Source of the DNA: Pseudomonadota bacterium
GTDB lineage: Bacteria > Myxococcota_A > Polyangia > Haliangiales > Haliangiaceae
Direction: 5' to 3'
Assembly (NCBI GenBank): GCA_022360315.1
Contig: JAKSDA010000579.1
Span: 1 to 64,000, forward strand
Length of the DNA stretch: 64,000 nucleotides
How positions within the stretch are numbered: position 1 is the stretch's first letter; each line of letters opens with the position of its first letter. A model generated the notes under the pieces. It did not search any database and was not told the origin of the DNA. It was given only the letters and a program-made list of their open reading frames with translations. Positions 8,439-17,484 of this stretch are shown piece by piece. The position numbers were made by a program, and so were the translations under genes.

Positions 8439-10217
8439 ATGCGCGACGAGGATGCTCGCGGAGGCAAATCAGCCGGGTCGGACCCAGGGCACGGAGGGCG
8501 TGACGACACGTTGTCGTCGCCGCATCCGGTGGTGCGCAGAAATCAAGCCAGCGACGGTGCCGGGATGGGCTCGGCCGATACAGCAATGGCCCCGCAGGCG
8601 CAGACGGTGAACATCTCGGCATCGCCCGCGCCGGCAGCCTCGTCGGAGCCTGTGCCTGCCTCGTTCGACCCCAATGCAGATACCGAGATAAACACCAGCG
8701 GGAGAGAGAGTAAAAAGAGCAAGCCCAGTGATTCTCTTCTCGGCGAGAAGTTGCTCGGGCGTTACGAGATCACCCGCAAGATCGGGCAAGGCGGGATGGG
8801 TGCGGTCTACGAGGCGATCAACACGCGGATCGGCAAACGCGTGGCGATCAAGGTTCTGCTCGACAAATACGCCGAGCGCGATCAGATCGTCGCCCGGCTG
8901 AAGCAGGAGGCCCGGCTGGCCTCGTCGATAGGCCACGAGCACATCATCGATATCACCGATATCGATAAAACCGATGACGGACGCACGTTCGTCATCATGG
9001 AGTTTCTCGATGGCCAGTCGCTCGGCCAATGTCTGCACGATATTGGCCAGCTATCCGAGGAACGTGCGGTCCAGATTGCCTATCAGGTGGCCAGCGCTCT
9101 GCACGCAGCTCACGAAAAAGGCATCGTGCACCGCGATATCAAGCCCGAGAACATTTTTTTGCTCGACCGCGGCGGCAACGATTTTGTCAAAGTGGTGGAT
9201 TTTGGTATTTCCAAGGAGATAAGGCCTGATGATCCGGATAGTGATGCATCGCCACGGCTGACCCAGACCGGCATGGTGCTGGGCACGCCACTCTATATGT
9301 CCCCAGAACAGGCACGCGGTGCCGAAAATCTCGACCGGCGTATCGATATCTACTCGCTCGGGGTGATCATGTACGAGATGGTTACCGGCGAAGTACCGTA
9401 TCGGGGTACCAACTATCTCAGCATCATTTCGCGAGTGTTGAACGACGAGCCGCGCCCCCCCCGCGATCTGCGGCCCGATCTCAGTCCCGCGTTCGAGGAC
9501 ATCATTCTACGTGCGCTTGAAAAAAACGCCGACGATCGCTATCAGACCTGCGAAGAGCTGGCTGGAGATTTGGCTCTTCTGCTCGAGGTACGCGGAACCA
9601 CGACAACCCGCCGGCGCATCACCATTCCGCGCCGGCGCCGGCGCCGCCGCCAGCGCCGCTCTGGTCTGCAGATCTTGGGCTGGGTAGCGGGCATTACTGG
9701 CACGATATGCGCGATTGCGGTCACTGTGTATGTCCTCATGACGGACAACCAAAGAACCGTGATCATTCAACAACCGATGGACGTTTTTGCCAGCCCGCCC
9801 GAATTGGATGCCAGCGCGGCGCAGACGACTGTCGACGCTGCTCCAGCCGTGTTCATGTCCAGCGTTACCATCGTATCCGAACCCCAAGGTGCAACGATTC
9901 TGGCCGGTGGACGCACCATCGGTCAGGCTCCGTTGAACTACGATTTTCCCAGAGAAAACACCATCGTGAAACTGACCGCCAGGCTGGATGGTTACGAGGA
10001 TACTCCCTTCATTGTCAATCCATTCAAGGACGGTGGAAACACGGTCTCTGTCGGCCTCAGAAAGAAGCCAAGGGTGACCAGGCGTCCCCCTGCGACCCGC
10101 AAACCACCCAAGAAAAATCATCGGGGCCGTCCCGTCGACAAAAAAAACGACCAGAGCGGCACTGCAGGAGGTGAACTCAAGGGCAATCCCTACAAGCCGC
10201 CGGGCAAAAATGAATAG
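8439..10217 (+). CDS. Transmembrane Ser/Thr protein kinase with C-terminal PEGA domain
   Basis: 592 residues. A ~100-residue disordered N-terminus (Ser/Pro/Ala) precedes a complete Hanks-type kinase at about 108-380: Gly loop GQGGMG, K138 (VAIK), HRDIKPEN with catalytic D233, DFG 254-256, and activation segment ending MSPEQARG. An Arg-rich stretch leads into one membrane segment (411-434) and an extracytoplasmic PEGA domain (475-541; EPQGATILAGGRTIGQAPL), with a basic tail. The next gene starts inside its last codons, so the kinase is translationally coupled to a secreted TPR/PEGA protein. The start is uncertain; another ATG lies 42 codons in. Confidence 0.9.
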   Translation: MRDEDARGGKSAGSDPGHGGRDDTLSSPHPVVRRNQASDGAGMGSADTAMAPQAQTVNISASPAPAASSEPVPASFDPNADTEINTSGRESKKSKPSDSLLGEKLLGRYEITRKIGQGGMGAVYEAINTRIGKRVAIKVLLDKYAERDQIVARLKQEARLASSIGHEHIIDITDIDKTDDGRTFVIMEFLDGQSLGQCLHDIGQLSEERAVQIAYQVASALHAAHEKGIVHRDIKPENIFLLDRGGNDFVKVVDFGISKEIRPDDPDSDASPRLTQTGMVLGTPLYMSPEQARGAENLDRRIDIYSLGVIMYEMVTGEVPYRGTNYLSIISRVLNDEPRPPRDLRPDLSPAFEDIILRALEKNADDRYQTCEELAGDLALLLEVRGTTTTRRRITIPRRRRRRRQRRSGLQILGWVAGITGTICAIAVTVYVLMTDNQRTVIIQQPMDVFASPPELDASAAQTTVDAAPAVFMSSVTIVSEPQGATILAGGRTIGQAPLNYDFPRENTIVKLTARLDGYEDTPFIVNPFKDGGNTVSVGLRKKPRVTRRPPATRKPPKKNHRGRPVDKKNDQSGTAGGELKGNPYKPPGKNE

Positions 10218-11973
10218 GGATCGGAACGGACGGCTGACCAGGGAGGGCTGGCTATTCGGCGCGGTACTGCGCATCGCGTGGATGGCCTCGGCGGTATTTT
10301 TGGCTGTGCTGCCCGGTGCCTGGGCGCAGCGCGCCGATCGACCCGACAGCGAGCCCGGCGACGCTTCGCCCAGACGGTCGATCAGTCGCCCGCTAGCGCA
10401 GACCTCGGACACCCACGAGATCGACTCGTGCAAATCCACCCTCGCATCGCGCAGCAAGGGCAACGAAGCCAGGGCCTACGAGCATTACCAGCGCGGTCTG
10501 AAGCTCTACGAACAGGGCGATTACGAGGCTGCCATCGAGGAATTTGTCCGTGCTTATTGCCACAAGCCATCAGCCACGGTTCTCAGAGACATCGCCCAGT
10601 CCTTCGAGCGCCTGGTTCAGTATGAAAAGGCAGTGGCCTATCTCGAGCGTTATATTCTCGAAAATCCGGACAGCCAGCGCGAAGAGCGCCGGGTGCAATC
10701 GGGCCGAGTTCAGGTATTGCGCAATCTGCCGGCGCGGGTACACATCGCGACTGATCCGGCACATGCCGAGGTCACCCTGATCAGCACCAGCGGCGTGCGC
10801 CTGGTCGGTTTTTCCAACGCCGCAGAGCCCATGCGAGTTCCCCGTGGCACGTACGCCATGACCATCGAACTGGCTGGTTATGAAACCATAAAGGAGACCA
10901 TCCATGTGCAGATTGGACAGCCTTATAGCTACTACTACCAGCTGGAGCCCAAGAAGGGCACCCTGCGGGTGGTGGCGGTGCCGGCCACTGCACGTATTTT
11001 TGTCGACAAGCGCGAGGTAGCGCTGGGCACTTACGTCGACCAATTGCCGGTCGGCGAGTACACGATCAGAGCCGAGGTCGACGGCCGTCTAGCGCAGACG
11101 CGCACGATAGAGATCATCGCCGGCGGACAGAAGAACGCCACCTTTGATCTAAAACGCAAGCCGCGTTCTGGTCGGTCCGAGTTACTGATCTCGGCCGCGG
11201 TTGGCGGACTCGGCTTTGGCAGCGGGACATTCTCGACCATCTTCGGCGACGATACTCTGCTGGGCACCATCGGCGGTATCGTCGGACTGGGGCTCGGCTT
11301 TGGCAGCGCTTATATTGCCGTCCCGAGCGACATTCCAGTCGGCCACAGCTCCTATATTATCGGCAGCAGCCTGATCGGCATGGCCGAAGCGGGTCTGGTA
11401 TCAGCATTCATCAGCTGTGGCACCGGTGGCGGATGCAATCAGAGTCTTATTGTCGGCACTACCCTGGCCGGCGGGACGGCCGGACTTCTGGTCAGCTCAC
11501 TCACTGCCGATCAGATCAACATCGATGCTGGCGACGCGGCCATCATCAACTCGGGCGCCCTTTGGGGCTCGATCAGCGGCGCCTTGTTCTGGGTTGTCTT
11601 TGGCAGCAACGATCTTCTCGACAAGCCACTCATCTTCGGTGGCCTCAATCTCGGTCTGCTCACCGGCGCACTTCTGGCCAAGCGCTACCGGGTCAGCCGC
11701 AGCCACGTCGCGCTGATCGATCTGTCCGGGTTACTCGGATTGGTCGTCGGCGCCTCGTTCGTCGATGTCGCCGATCTCAGCGATAGTATCGGCGAGCGAG
11801 TGCCCAACTTTGCCCTGCTCGGGATGTCCATTGGACTTCTGACCGGGGCGTATTTCACCCGCCACATGGATGAACCCCCCAAGTCGTTGAACCTGGTCAG
11901 TCCCTCGGTCGGCGCGACCACCGACGCCAGCGGCAAGGCCGCCTTGACCCTCGGATTGCAGGGCCGATTCTGA
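10210..11973 (+). CDS. TPR + PEGA protein with C-terminal hydrophobic domain
   Basis: 587 residues from the ATG at 10210, which overlaps the kinase stop by 8 nt. The N-terminal signal/anchor (about 12-40) ends in GAWAQ. TPR-like helices lie at about 84-155 (YEHYQRGLKLYEQGDYEAA). Two PEGA-like beta domains follow at about 175-247 and 248-314 (GTLRVVAVPATARIFVDKRE). Residues 323-570 hold about ten hydrophobic Gly-rich segments (GGLGFGSGTFSTIFGDD), suggesting a membrane domain or barrel. It is likely exported and linked to the kinase. The same gene pair occurs at 25958-28631. Function unknown. Confidence 0.75.
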   Translation: MNRDRNGRLTREGWLFGAVLRIAWMASAVFLAVLPGAWAQRADRPDSEPGDASPRRSISRPLAQTSDTHEIDSCKSTLASRSKGNEARAYEHYQRGLKLYEQGDYEAAIEEFVRAYCHKPSATVLRDIAQSFERLVQYEKAVAYLERYILENPDSQREERRVQSGRVQVLRNLPARVHIATDPAHAEVTLISTSGVRLVGFSNAAEPMRVPRGTYAMTIELAGYETIKETIHVQIGQPYSYYYQLEPKKGTLRVVAVPATARIFVDKREVALGTYVDQLPVGEYTIRAEVDGRLAQTRTIEIIAGGQKNATFDLKRKPRSGRSELLISAAVGGLGFGSGTFSTIFGDDTLLGTIGGIVGLGLGFGSAYIAVPSDIPVGHSSYIIGSSLIGMAEAGLVSAFISCGTGGGCNQSLIVGTTLAGGTAGLLVSSLTADQINIDAGDAAIINSGALWGSISGALFWVVFGSNDLLDKPLIFGGLNLGLLTGALLAKRYRVSRSHVALIDLSGLLGLVVGASFVDVADLSDSIGERVPNFALLGMSIGLLTGAYFTRHMDEPPKSLNLVSPSVGATTDASGKAALTLGLQGRF

Positions 11974-11977
11974 CCGC

Positions 11978-13585
11978 ATGCACCGGCTTATCCATGACAG
12001 AGACGCGCGATTTGATCCACAACTACACACGGTCTCATTGGCAAACTATATCGAGATGACAACCTGGTCTGCCAATGTCGCCAAAGCCCGCGATCGCGGT
12101 GCGGCTGCGCTGTGCGCGACCGCGGCCGCACTTGCGTATGCAGAGCCGTTTGCCGCGGCCATTTTGCGCGCGTCGGCTGCGCTGGGTCACCCGGTCGATG
12201 CCGAGCCGCTGCTCGACCACTGGTCCACGCGCTCCCCGGGCAGTGTCCTGGGACCGCAGCGATACCGCTGGGAGCTCAGCCACAAGCACGTACCGCTGAA
12301 TCCGGTCTACGCCGGTGATGTAGGCACCTGGCGTGCCTGGAGAGCCGGGGAGCAACCATTTCTCGAGCGGGACCCGTTCGCATTCGAGCAGCGCCTGGCC
12401 GTCCCGGTCGTGCTCTGCGAGACTGCTGAGCTCTTGATCGAGTCAGCTCGAGCTGGTGGCCCGGTCGGTGAGAAGGCCGCCGCGCTGCTCACCGAGGCCG
12501 AGCCGGTCATGCGCCGCGACCTGGCCTCGTTCATCACGGCGCGGTTCACCTGGACCGATACCTTCGCACTGTGGATGCTGGCGCGGCGGCCGCATGCCTT
12601 GGCCCGGCTTCACCCCTTTGCCCTCGCCATCGCGACCTGCTACGCGGAGTCGGCTGCACGCGCGGGTGGCGTGGCCGTGGGGCAGCGATTTCCGTTTTAC
12701 GACAAGCCGCTGGTCTCGGCGAGCGCACAGCTCGCGGTCGGACTGCTGGCTCTGGGTATGGAGCTCGAGCTGGTGTCGTCGCTCGTCGAGTACTGCCGCT
12801 CGCAACGCCAGCAGTGCGGCGGTTGGGGCGATGCTGGTGGCGCGGTCGATATCCTGACCACGCTCGCGGTCGCCGACCTGTTGACCCATTGCGATCCTGA
12901 GTTCGACCCCGAGCCCACCGCAGATATGCTGATCTCTCGCCAGTTATCCGGTGGATGGTGGCGCGTGCTGGGTCCAGAGGCTCCCTGGCTCACCGCCGAA
13001 ATTCTGTCCTGGATGAGCAACACAATGCGACCGTTTGCCGAGCGATTCCGCTGGCCGCATCTGCCCGAAGCCAACCGCGACCGCAAGACCGGGGCCCCGT
13101 TCTACGCCTACTTCTGCGACCTGACCCGGCTTTTCGCCAGTGTGCGTGGGCTATCTACAGCTCACACCGAGCTGGCGTTCATCGATCTGGCCGGGTTTGG
13201 TGCGTTCAACAACCGCCATGGGCAGGAGCAGGGCGACGCGGTGCTGAACGCCTTTGCCGGGGCCCTGATGGCCATTCCCGCGGCAATGACCATCCGTGAC
13301 GGCGGGGACGAATTCCTGGTCGTAGGGGCTCCGCTGCGCGATGGGCTGGCGGCTGACCTCGATCGCCTGCGCGTGAGCTGGCCGGAGCAATTCACGGCAC
13401 GGTTCGGTGCAGAAATGAAGCCAGTAGCACCGCGTATGCTCGTCACCCGCGTAGGCGCCGGCCGATTGATCGAGGCCCGTGAAGAGCTGGGCCGGGCGAT
13501 TGCAGGACTCAAAGATCGCGCGCCAGAACCAGGGCCAACCGGCGTGCTTACCGAGTTGGCCCTGAGCCCGGCAATGACTGGGTGA
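11978..13585 (+). CDS. Alpha/alpha-toroid (prenyltransferase-like) protein fused to a GGDEF domain
   Basis: 535 residues. Residues ~30-350 are helical, with repeats like those of terpene cyclase/prenyltransferase toroids (SQRQQCGGWGDAGGAVDILT; SRQLSGGWW...WLTAEILSWM). Residues ~360-520 form a GGDEF domain: FIDLAGFGAFNNRHG and GDAVLNAFA, followed by RDGGDEF with an intact GGDEF at 442-446. GGDEF proteins make cyclic di-GMP or use degenerate versions as GTP sensors. The domain is somewhat short, so activity is uncertain. The gene begins 4 nt after the TPR/PEGA stop. The start could instead be the ATG at 12056. Confidence 0.7.
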   Translation: MHRLIHDRDARFDPQLHTVSLANYIEMTTWSANVAKARDRGAAALCATAAALAYAEPFAAAILRASAALGHPVDAEPLLDHWSTRSPGSVLGPQRYRWELSHKHVPLNPVYAGDVGTWRAWRAGEQPFLERDPFAFEQRLAVPVVLCETAELLIESARAGGPVGEKAAALLTEAEPVMRRDLASFITARFTWTDTFALWMLARRPHALARLHPFALAIATCYAESAARAGGVAVGQRFPFYDKPLVSASAQLAVGLLALGMELELVSSLVEYCRSQRQQCGGWGDAGGAVDILTTLAVADLLTHCDPEFDPEPTADMLISRQLSGGWWRVLGPEAPWLTAEILSWMSNTMRPFAERFRWPHLPEANRDRKTGAPFYAYFCDLTRLFASVRGLSTAHTELAFIDLAGFGAFNNRHGQEQGDAVLNAFAGALMAIPAAMTIRDGGDEFLVVGAPLRDGLAADLDRLRVSWPEQFTARFGAEMKPVAPRMLVTRVGAGRLIEAREELGRAIAGLKDRAPEPGPTGVLTELALSPAMTG

Positions 13586-13725
13586 GGCCAGTACTCTCAT
13601 GTTTGGCAGAAGGCGCTCGAGTAAGCCTCTCCCTTTTGGGCGTTAACCCCCTGCTAGTCGATGCCGAGCAGTGGATCGACGATCGAGTCACCCTGGTCGG
13701 CAGACCGGGCATGCGGCTACGCGCA

Positions 13726-15420
13726 CTACTGGCGGCGCAATCCGATGATGCGCAGCGTCTCGGCGTTCGGGGTTTTGGCCAGATGTACCAGGGTTGCAGG
13801 CAGGTCGCGGCCACCGCGCTGGGTGACGATGAGCACGATGGTGTAGCCATCGCGATTCGCAGCAGGGACGATACCCTTGAGGCAGGTACGTCCTCGCTGG
13901 CCGGGTTTTGCCCTGGCACTCCAGCCAGTTGGCTGGCCCGCGTAGTCAAACGCCTCACCGCGGTACTCGGTGACGATTGCGGCGATATCGTCGAGTTCAT
14001 ACTGCACCATCAAGTCGTCGAAACAGAGCGAGTGGCCGTTCTGTTCGGCTTTCACCTCGAAGCGATCGAGAGGATTGACCTGTTGGAACCAGTATCGCGC
14101 TGTTTTGCGCTGGCGCGCGATGAGTGCGCGGACCATATATTCCGCTGCGCGGGGGTCGGAGTACTTTGCTTCGGTCACCACTGCGCGCAGATGCTCCGGG
14201 GTGAACCGGATGAGGATCTTGGCGCCCCAAAAGGCGTCGAAGCGGTCTTTGTCTTTGAGCGGCCAGTACGGGCTGTTGGCCTTCCACGACCCGGGCTCGT
14301 AGCTGTCGACTTCGTACAGACCCAGGCCGCGGATCGGTGGTGTCGAGATGTCCTCCCACGGCCGCTTCCACAGACCCAGGGTCAGAAACGAGCGGGACAT
14401 GAAGCTGAAGTCGACCCGATGAGCATAGCCGATCCACGTCCAATGGTTAAAATATCCCATCACACCGAGCGCCTTGCCGAAGTCGACCAGATAATGCATC
14501 ACATAGTGCTTCTTCGGGTCTCGGGGGTCCTCGGCCCACATGTCGAGGGTGTTGTCCTCCTGCAAGTCGGTGTGATTGAGCCAGGCAAAGATGGGGTATT
14601 GACCGCGCAGCTCGCGGCGCAGCTCGTGCGGGATGCGATCGTTGGGATCGTCTTTGCGCACCCCCTCGCGGGCGTAGGGCCCGATCGGGATGCCCGAGAG
14701 GTATTTGCTGGCCAGGCCGCGGTAGCTACCATCGGGCAAGACATCGACCTCGGCCAGACTCTCTTCGAGGTCGGACACTGTCATGGGCGTCTTGGTACCA
14801 AATACGTCTTTTTTGCTCGCATCCGCCGCCAGCACCAAGTCTTCACGCCGGAAATACACGATGCTGTCCTCGGGCACGTTGTAGCCCGCTGCCCACAGAA
14901 TGCGCTGGACGATCACGTCTGCGGCGGTTTCGACTTCTGGGCCTTTCTTGTCGTCGAACTTGAGCAAATACTTGATGCCACGCCCGTCTTCCATGATAAA
15001 GCCGACCGCGGTGCCGCCGACCTTGCTGCTGGTGATGGTCCACGGTTTGTAGTTCTCTGGCCCTTCATCCATGTTGGGACCGCGCCGGACTTCCTCCACG
15101 CTCAGCTCGCGCATACCGATGCGGTTGTGAAACCAGGTCGAATCCGGCACTTCGTCGACAGCGTTGATATTGGCCGCGCGGGACGGTTCGCGAAACTCCA
15201 TCTTGCGGGTCAAGCGGCGCACGACAAACCCGTCGACGTGATACAGAGTGCGGGCGTATTTGCGCTCTTCGGGTTTTTTGGGCACGTCCATGCGGTCGTT
15301 GATTTGCCACACAATGGGCTGATTGCGAAAACGCAGGGTGCCCACACCCGATGCCGGGGCACAGGCGGCCAACAAAAACGCCAATGCCGCTGTCGCGATC
15401 GCGGCGCGCAGTCCGAGCAT
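13726..15420 (-). CDS. Lipoprotein with protein-kinase-like catalytic motifs (HipA/FAM20-like?)
   Basis: 564 residues from the ATG at 15420, 1 nt after the stop of the barrel gene. A lipoprotein signal is clear (ALAFLLAAC, C20). The core shows an ordered set of kinase-like motifs: a strand with K154 (IKYLLKF), Glu 162/164 in PEVETAADVI as the possible helix-C glutamate, H283-T-D285...N290 (NHTDLQEDN, the HxDxxxxN spacing of catalytic loops), and D313-F-G (HYLVDFGKALG). The C-terminus (370-564) is mixed and Trp/Tyr-rich. If real, this would be an atypical kinase or pseudokinase anchored outside the cytoplasm. The lipoprotein call is firm; the kinase fold is inference. Confidence 0.7.
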   Translation of the reverse strand: MLGLRAAIATAALAFLLAACAPASGVGTLRFRNQPIVWQINDRMDVPKKPEERKYARTLYHVDGFVVRRLTRKMEFREPSRAANINAVDEVPDSTWFHNRIGMRELSVEEVRRGPNMDEGPENYKPWTITSSKVGGTAVGFIMEDGRGIKYLLKFDDKKGPEVETAADVIVQRILWAAGYNVPEDSIVYFRREDLVLAADASKKDVFGTKTPMTVSDLEESLAEVDVLPDGSYRGLASKYLSGIPIGPYAREGVRKDDPNDRIPHELRRELRGQYPIFAWLNHTDLQEDNTLDMWAEDPRDPKKHYVMHYLVDFGKALGVMGYFNHWTWIGYAHRVDFSFMSRSFLTLGLWKRPWEDISTPPIRGLGLYEVDSYEPGSWKANSPYWPLKDKDRFDAFWGAKILIRFTPEHLRAVVTEAKYSDPRAAEYMVRALIARQRKTARYWFQQVNPLDRFEVKAEQNGHSLCFDDLMVQYELDDIAAIVTEYRGEAFDYAGQPTGWSARAKPGQRGRTCLKGIVPAANRDGYTIVLIVTQRGGRDLPATLVHLAKTPNAETLRIIGLRRQ

Positions 15421-15421
15421 G

Positions 15422-17020
15422 CTAATACCTCCCGACCCGAGCCCGCTGCTGGTAGGCTGGGTCGAAGCTGAAGTTGACAAAGATGTCTCCGTCGCGGTTA
15501 CTGGCCACATGGGTGCGGAGCAGAAAGCTCCCTGTGGTATGAAACTGCACACCGCCGCCAAATCCGATATGGAGGTCTTCTGGCGCGATATCGCGGATCC
15601 GGCGGTAGGGCCGACCGACATCGACAAAGAGCACGCCCGAAGCCCACGGGCCCAGGTCGTAGACATACTCGGCCGAGGCCAGCGCAACGATGCGATCGCG
15701 ATAGCGGTCGGGGTCGTGGCCGCGCAAAAACTGTGCCCCGCCCAGGCGTGGCAGATCGACGAACGGGATGGTATCGATCTGACCATCGGTGCCTCGAATG
15801 CCCTCTAACAGAAAGCGCAGGGCCAAGATGCGGCTGCCCCGGTAGAGATCGAAATAGTGCTGCACATGGGCGCCGTAGCGCATGAACTCGGATGGGTCAT
15901 CGCCAAAGCCGATCTGGTAGCCGGCGTAGCCGCTCAACAACCAGCCCCTGGCAAAAACCGCCTCGGTCTGAAACGGGGTCGAGCGACGCCGACTGTCATA
16001 GCGCAGCTCGATCTCGGCATAGAGATTGGACAGGCCTTCCTGAAATCCGACCAGAGTGGTGGGATCGTAGTTTGCCGCGATATTCTCTGTATCGCTGTCG
16101 TCGCGGTCCTCGAACTCGCGATACATGAATGCGCTGGACAGCACCGCCGACAGATCGCCGACCAGGGGGGTCTTGGCGCCGACCATGAACCGGGCGACAC
16201 GCTGGCGAAAAAGCGATTTGACTGCGGTGTCGTCGTTGATGGCATCGATCATGGTGCCCGGCTGTCCCTCGTCACCATTGCCTATGCCGAAGAATGGCTC
16301 GCGCGGCCGAATCTCGTAACGCACCTCGACATCGAGCTCGATTCGCTCGCTCAGTCGATCGCCAGAGTTGAAGCTGACCGCGTAGATCTGCTGAAAGCGG
16401 CCGCCATAACCCGCGCGCAGACGGAGGCCCTCCGCCTTGCCAAAGAGGTCCTTGTGGACCACGCGAAGACCGACGTTGAGGCCAAAACCGGTCTCGAAAA
16501 AAGCCACTGGAAAGATGCCAAAGGTGCCATCGACATTAAAGAAGATCTGGTCGAATCGATCGCGCAGCTGATAGCGCTCGTACAGATAGGCCGACAGGCG
16601 CACTGGCGACGCAGCGATGAAAAGTGCCCATCTGGGCACGAAAAACACCACTCGCGGGATCCACAAAAGCCAGATCGGACCCCGCTCCTCAGCCCGAGCG
16701 ATTCCGCCCGCCTCGGTGGCCAGTGGGGCCCTGTCCCAATCGACGTCGGCCTGACCCAGTGCCGATTGTTCGGCCGGGTCGGGCGCCATCCGAGCCCGAT
16801 CTGCCACGCCGGGTTTGGACTGGCCGGGCCGTGATGCCGGTTCATCCCCAGCCCCGGTTTTGTCCTGGGCATATGTGACTCGGGGGATCGCAAAGAGGAC
16901 AAGCACCCATGCAATACAGAGCCAACCGGTCCGGCGGGCTCTACTCTTCACCGAGTTGGCTCGCGTCTGGCCCCCTGTATGGGGGAAGCCGGACAGGTGG
17001 CCTGCGCAGTAGTCTCTCAT
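15422..17020 (-). CDS. Omp85/BamA-like outer-membrane beta-barrel protein
   Basis: About 532 residues from the ATG at 17020. The start is uncertain; the frame is open upstream. A signal peptide follows (WVLVLFAIPRVTYAQ). After a Pro/Asp-rich linker come the features of a 16-strand bacterial surface antigen domain: DQIFFNVDGTFGIFPVAFFE, GFGLNVGLR, alternating aromatic strands, LGGAQFLRGHDPDRYRD (the RGxxxxR-type signature of Omp85 strands), and a terminal VNFSFDPAY. No POTRA repeats are visible, so it resembles short patatin/BamA-like barrels rather than BamA itself. The stop lies 1 nt before the lipoprotein gene, implying a shared operon and perhaps a shared complex. Confidence 0.8.
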   Translation of the reverse strand: MRDYCAGHLSGFPHTGGQTRANSVKSRARRTGWLCIAWVLVLFAIPRVTYAQDKTGAGDEPASRPGQSKPGVADRARMAPDPAEQSALGQADVDWDRAPLATEAGGIARAEERGPIWLLWIPRVVFFVPRWALFIAASPVRLSAYLYERYQLRDRFDQIFFNVDGTFGIFPVAFFETGFGLNVGLRVVHKDLFGKAEGLRLRAGYGGRFQQIYAVSFNSGDRLSERIELDVEVRYEIRPREPFFGIGNGDEGQPGTMIDAINDDTAVKSLFRQRVARFMVGAKTPLVGDLSAVLSSAFMYREFEDRDDSDTENIAANYDPTTLVGFQEGLSNLYAEIELRYDSRRRSTPFQTEAVFARGWLLSGYAGYQIGFGDDPSEFMRYGAHVQHYFDLYRGSRILALRFLLEGIRGTDGQIDTIPFVDLPRLGGAQFLRGHDPDRYRDRIVALASAEYVYDLGPWASGVLFVDVGRPYRRIRDIAPEDLHIGFGGGVQFHTTGSFLLRTHVASNRDGDIFVNFSFDPAYQQRARVGRY

Positions 17021-17484
17021 CGGGCCCGAAATTACCACGCCATCCGACCCGACAACGGCCATAGCGGCATCATTTGCGGGTCGCGGTGGGCCAGTTGCCA
17101 TGTTGGCCGACCGGGCGGTACTCGGCGCCGGGCGGCCGCGACCGGCGAGCAGCGCGCCCGCTGATGCCGTACCACGGTCTCCGTGTTCGACCATTGGCCC
17201 CGGCTTGCGGGCGCTCGCTGGCGAAGATCTGCCCTGGCCATATCGGCTCGAATGTCGAGTCGATATGAGTACTTGCATATGGAGATCTCGATACGTGCCG
17301 AAGCAATGCCAAACAACGCTACAATGTCATATATCAATTTTGGACAATGAGCGATCGTGAGCCCTCTGAGGGTCATCGATTTGTGATCAGCGTATTTCGT
17401 ACTTTCTTGTTCATAACCGATTGACACCTGTATGTACACTTGTTGTAGGTTGGGTGCTGCGTCGAGGGAAACAAAAGACGGGCA
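17021..17484. other. Divergent intergenic region
   Basis: About 460 bases between the barrel gene (minus) and the GH75 gene (plus). The left half is GC-rich and may be part of an extended N-terminus of the barrel gene. The right half (17260-17480) is AT-rich and carries the promoter-like element at 17421-17449. Confidence 0.45.
17421..17449 (+). promoter_or_regulatory. Candidate sigma70-type promoter of the GH75 gene
   Basis: A perfect TTGACA lies at 17421-17426 in an AT-rich stretch, followed after 17 nt by TGTAGG, a weak -10 match. A small dyad TGTATGTACA (17428-17437) lies in the spacer. The distance to the start at 17485 is about 35 nt. Confidence 0.35.

Noticed and set aside
13582..15471. 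629-codon plus-strand frame
   Set aside because: It is the antisense of the lipoprotein gene 13726-15420, which has a clear signal peptide, natural Trp/Tyr/Lys content and kinase-like motifs; the plus frame has none.
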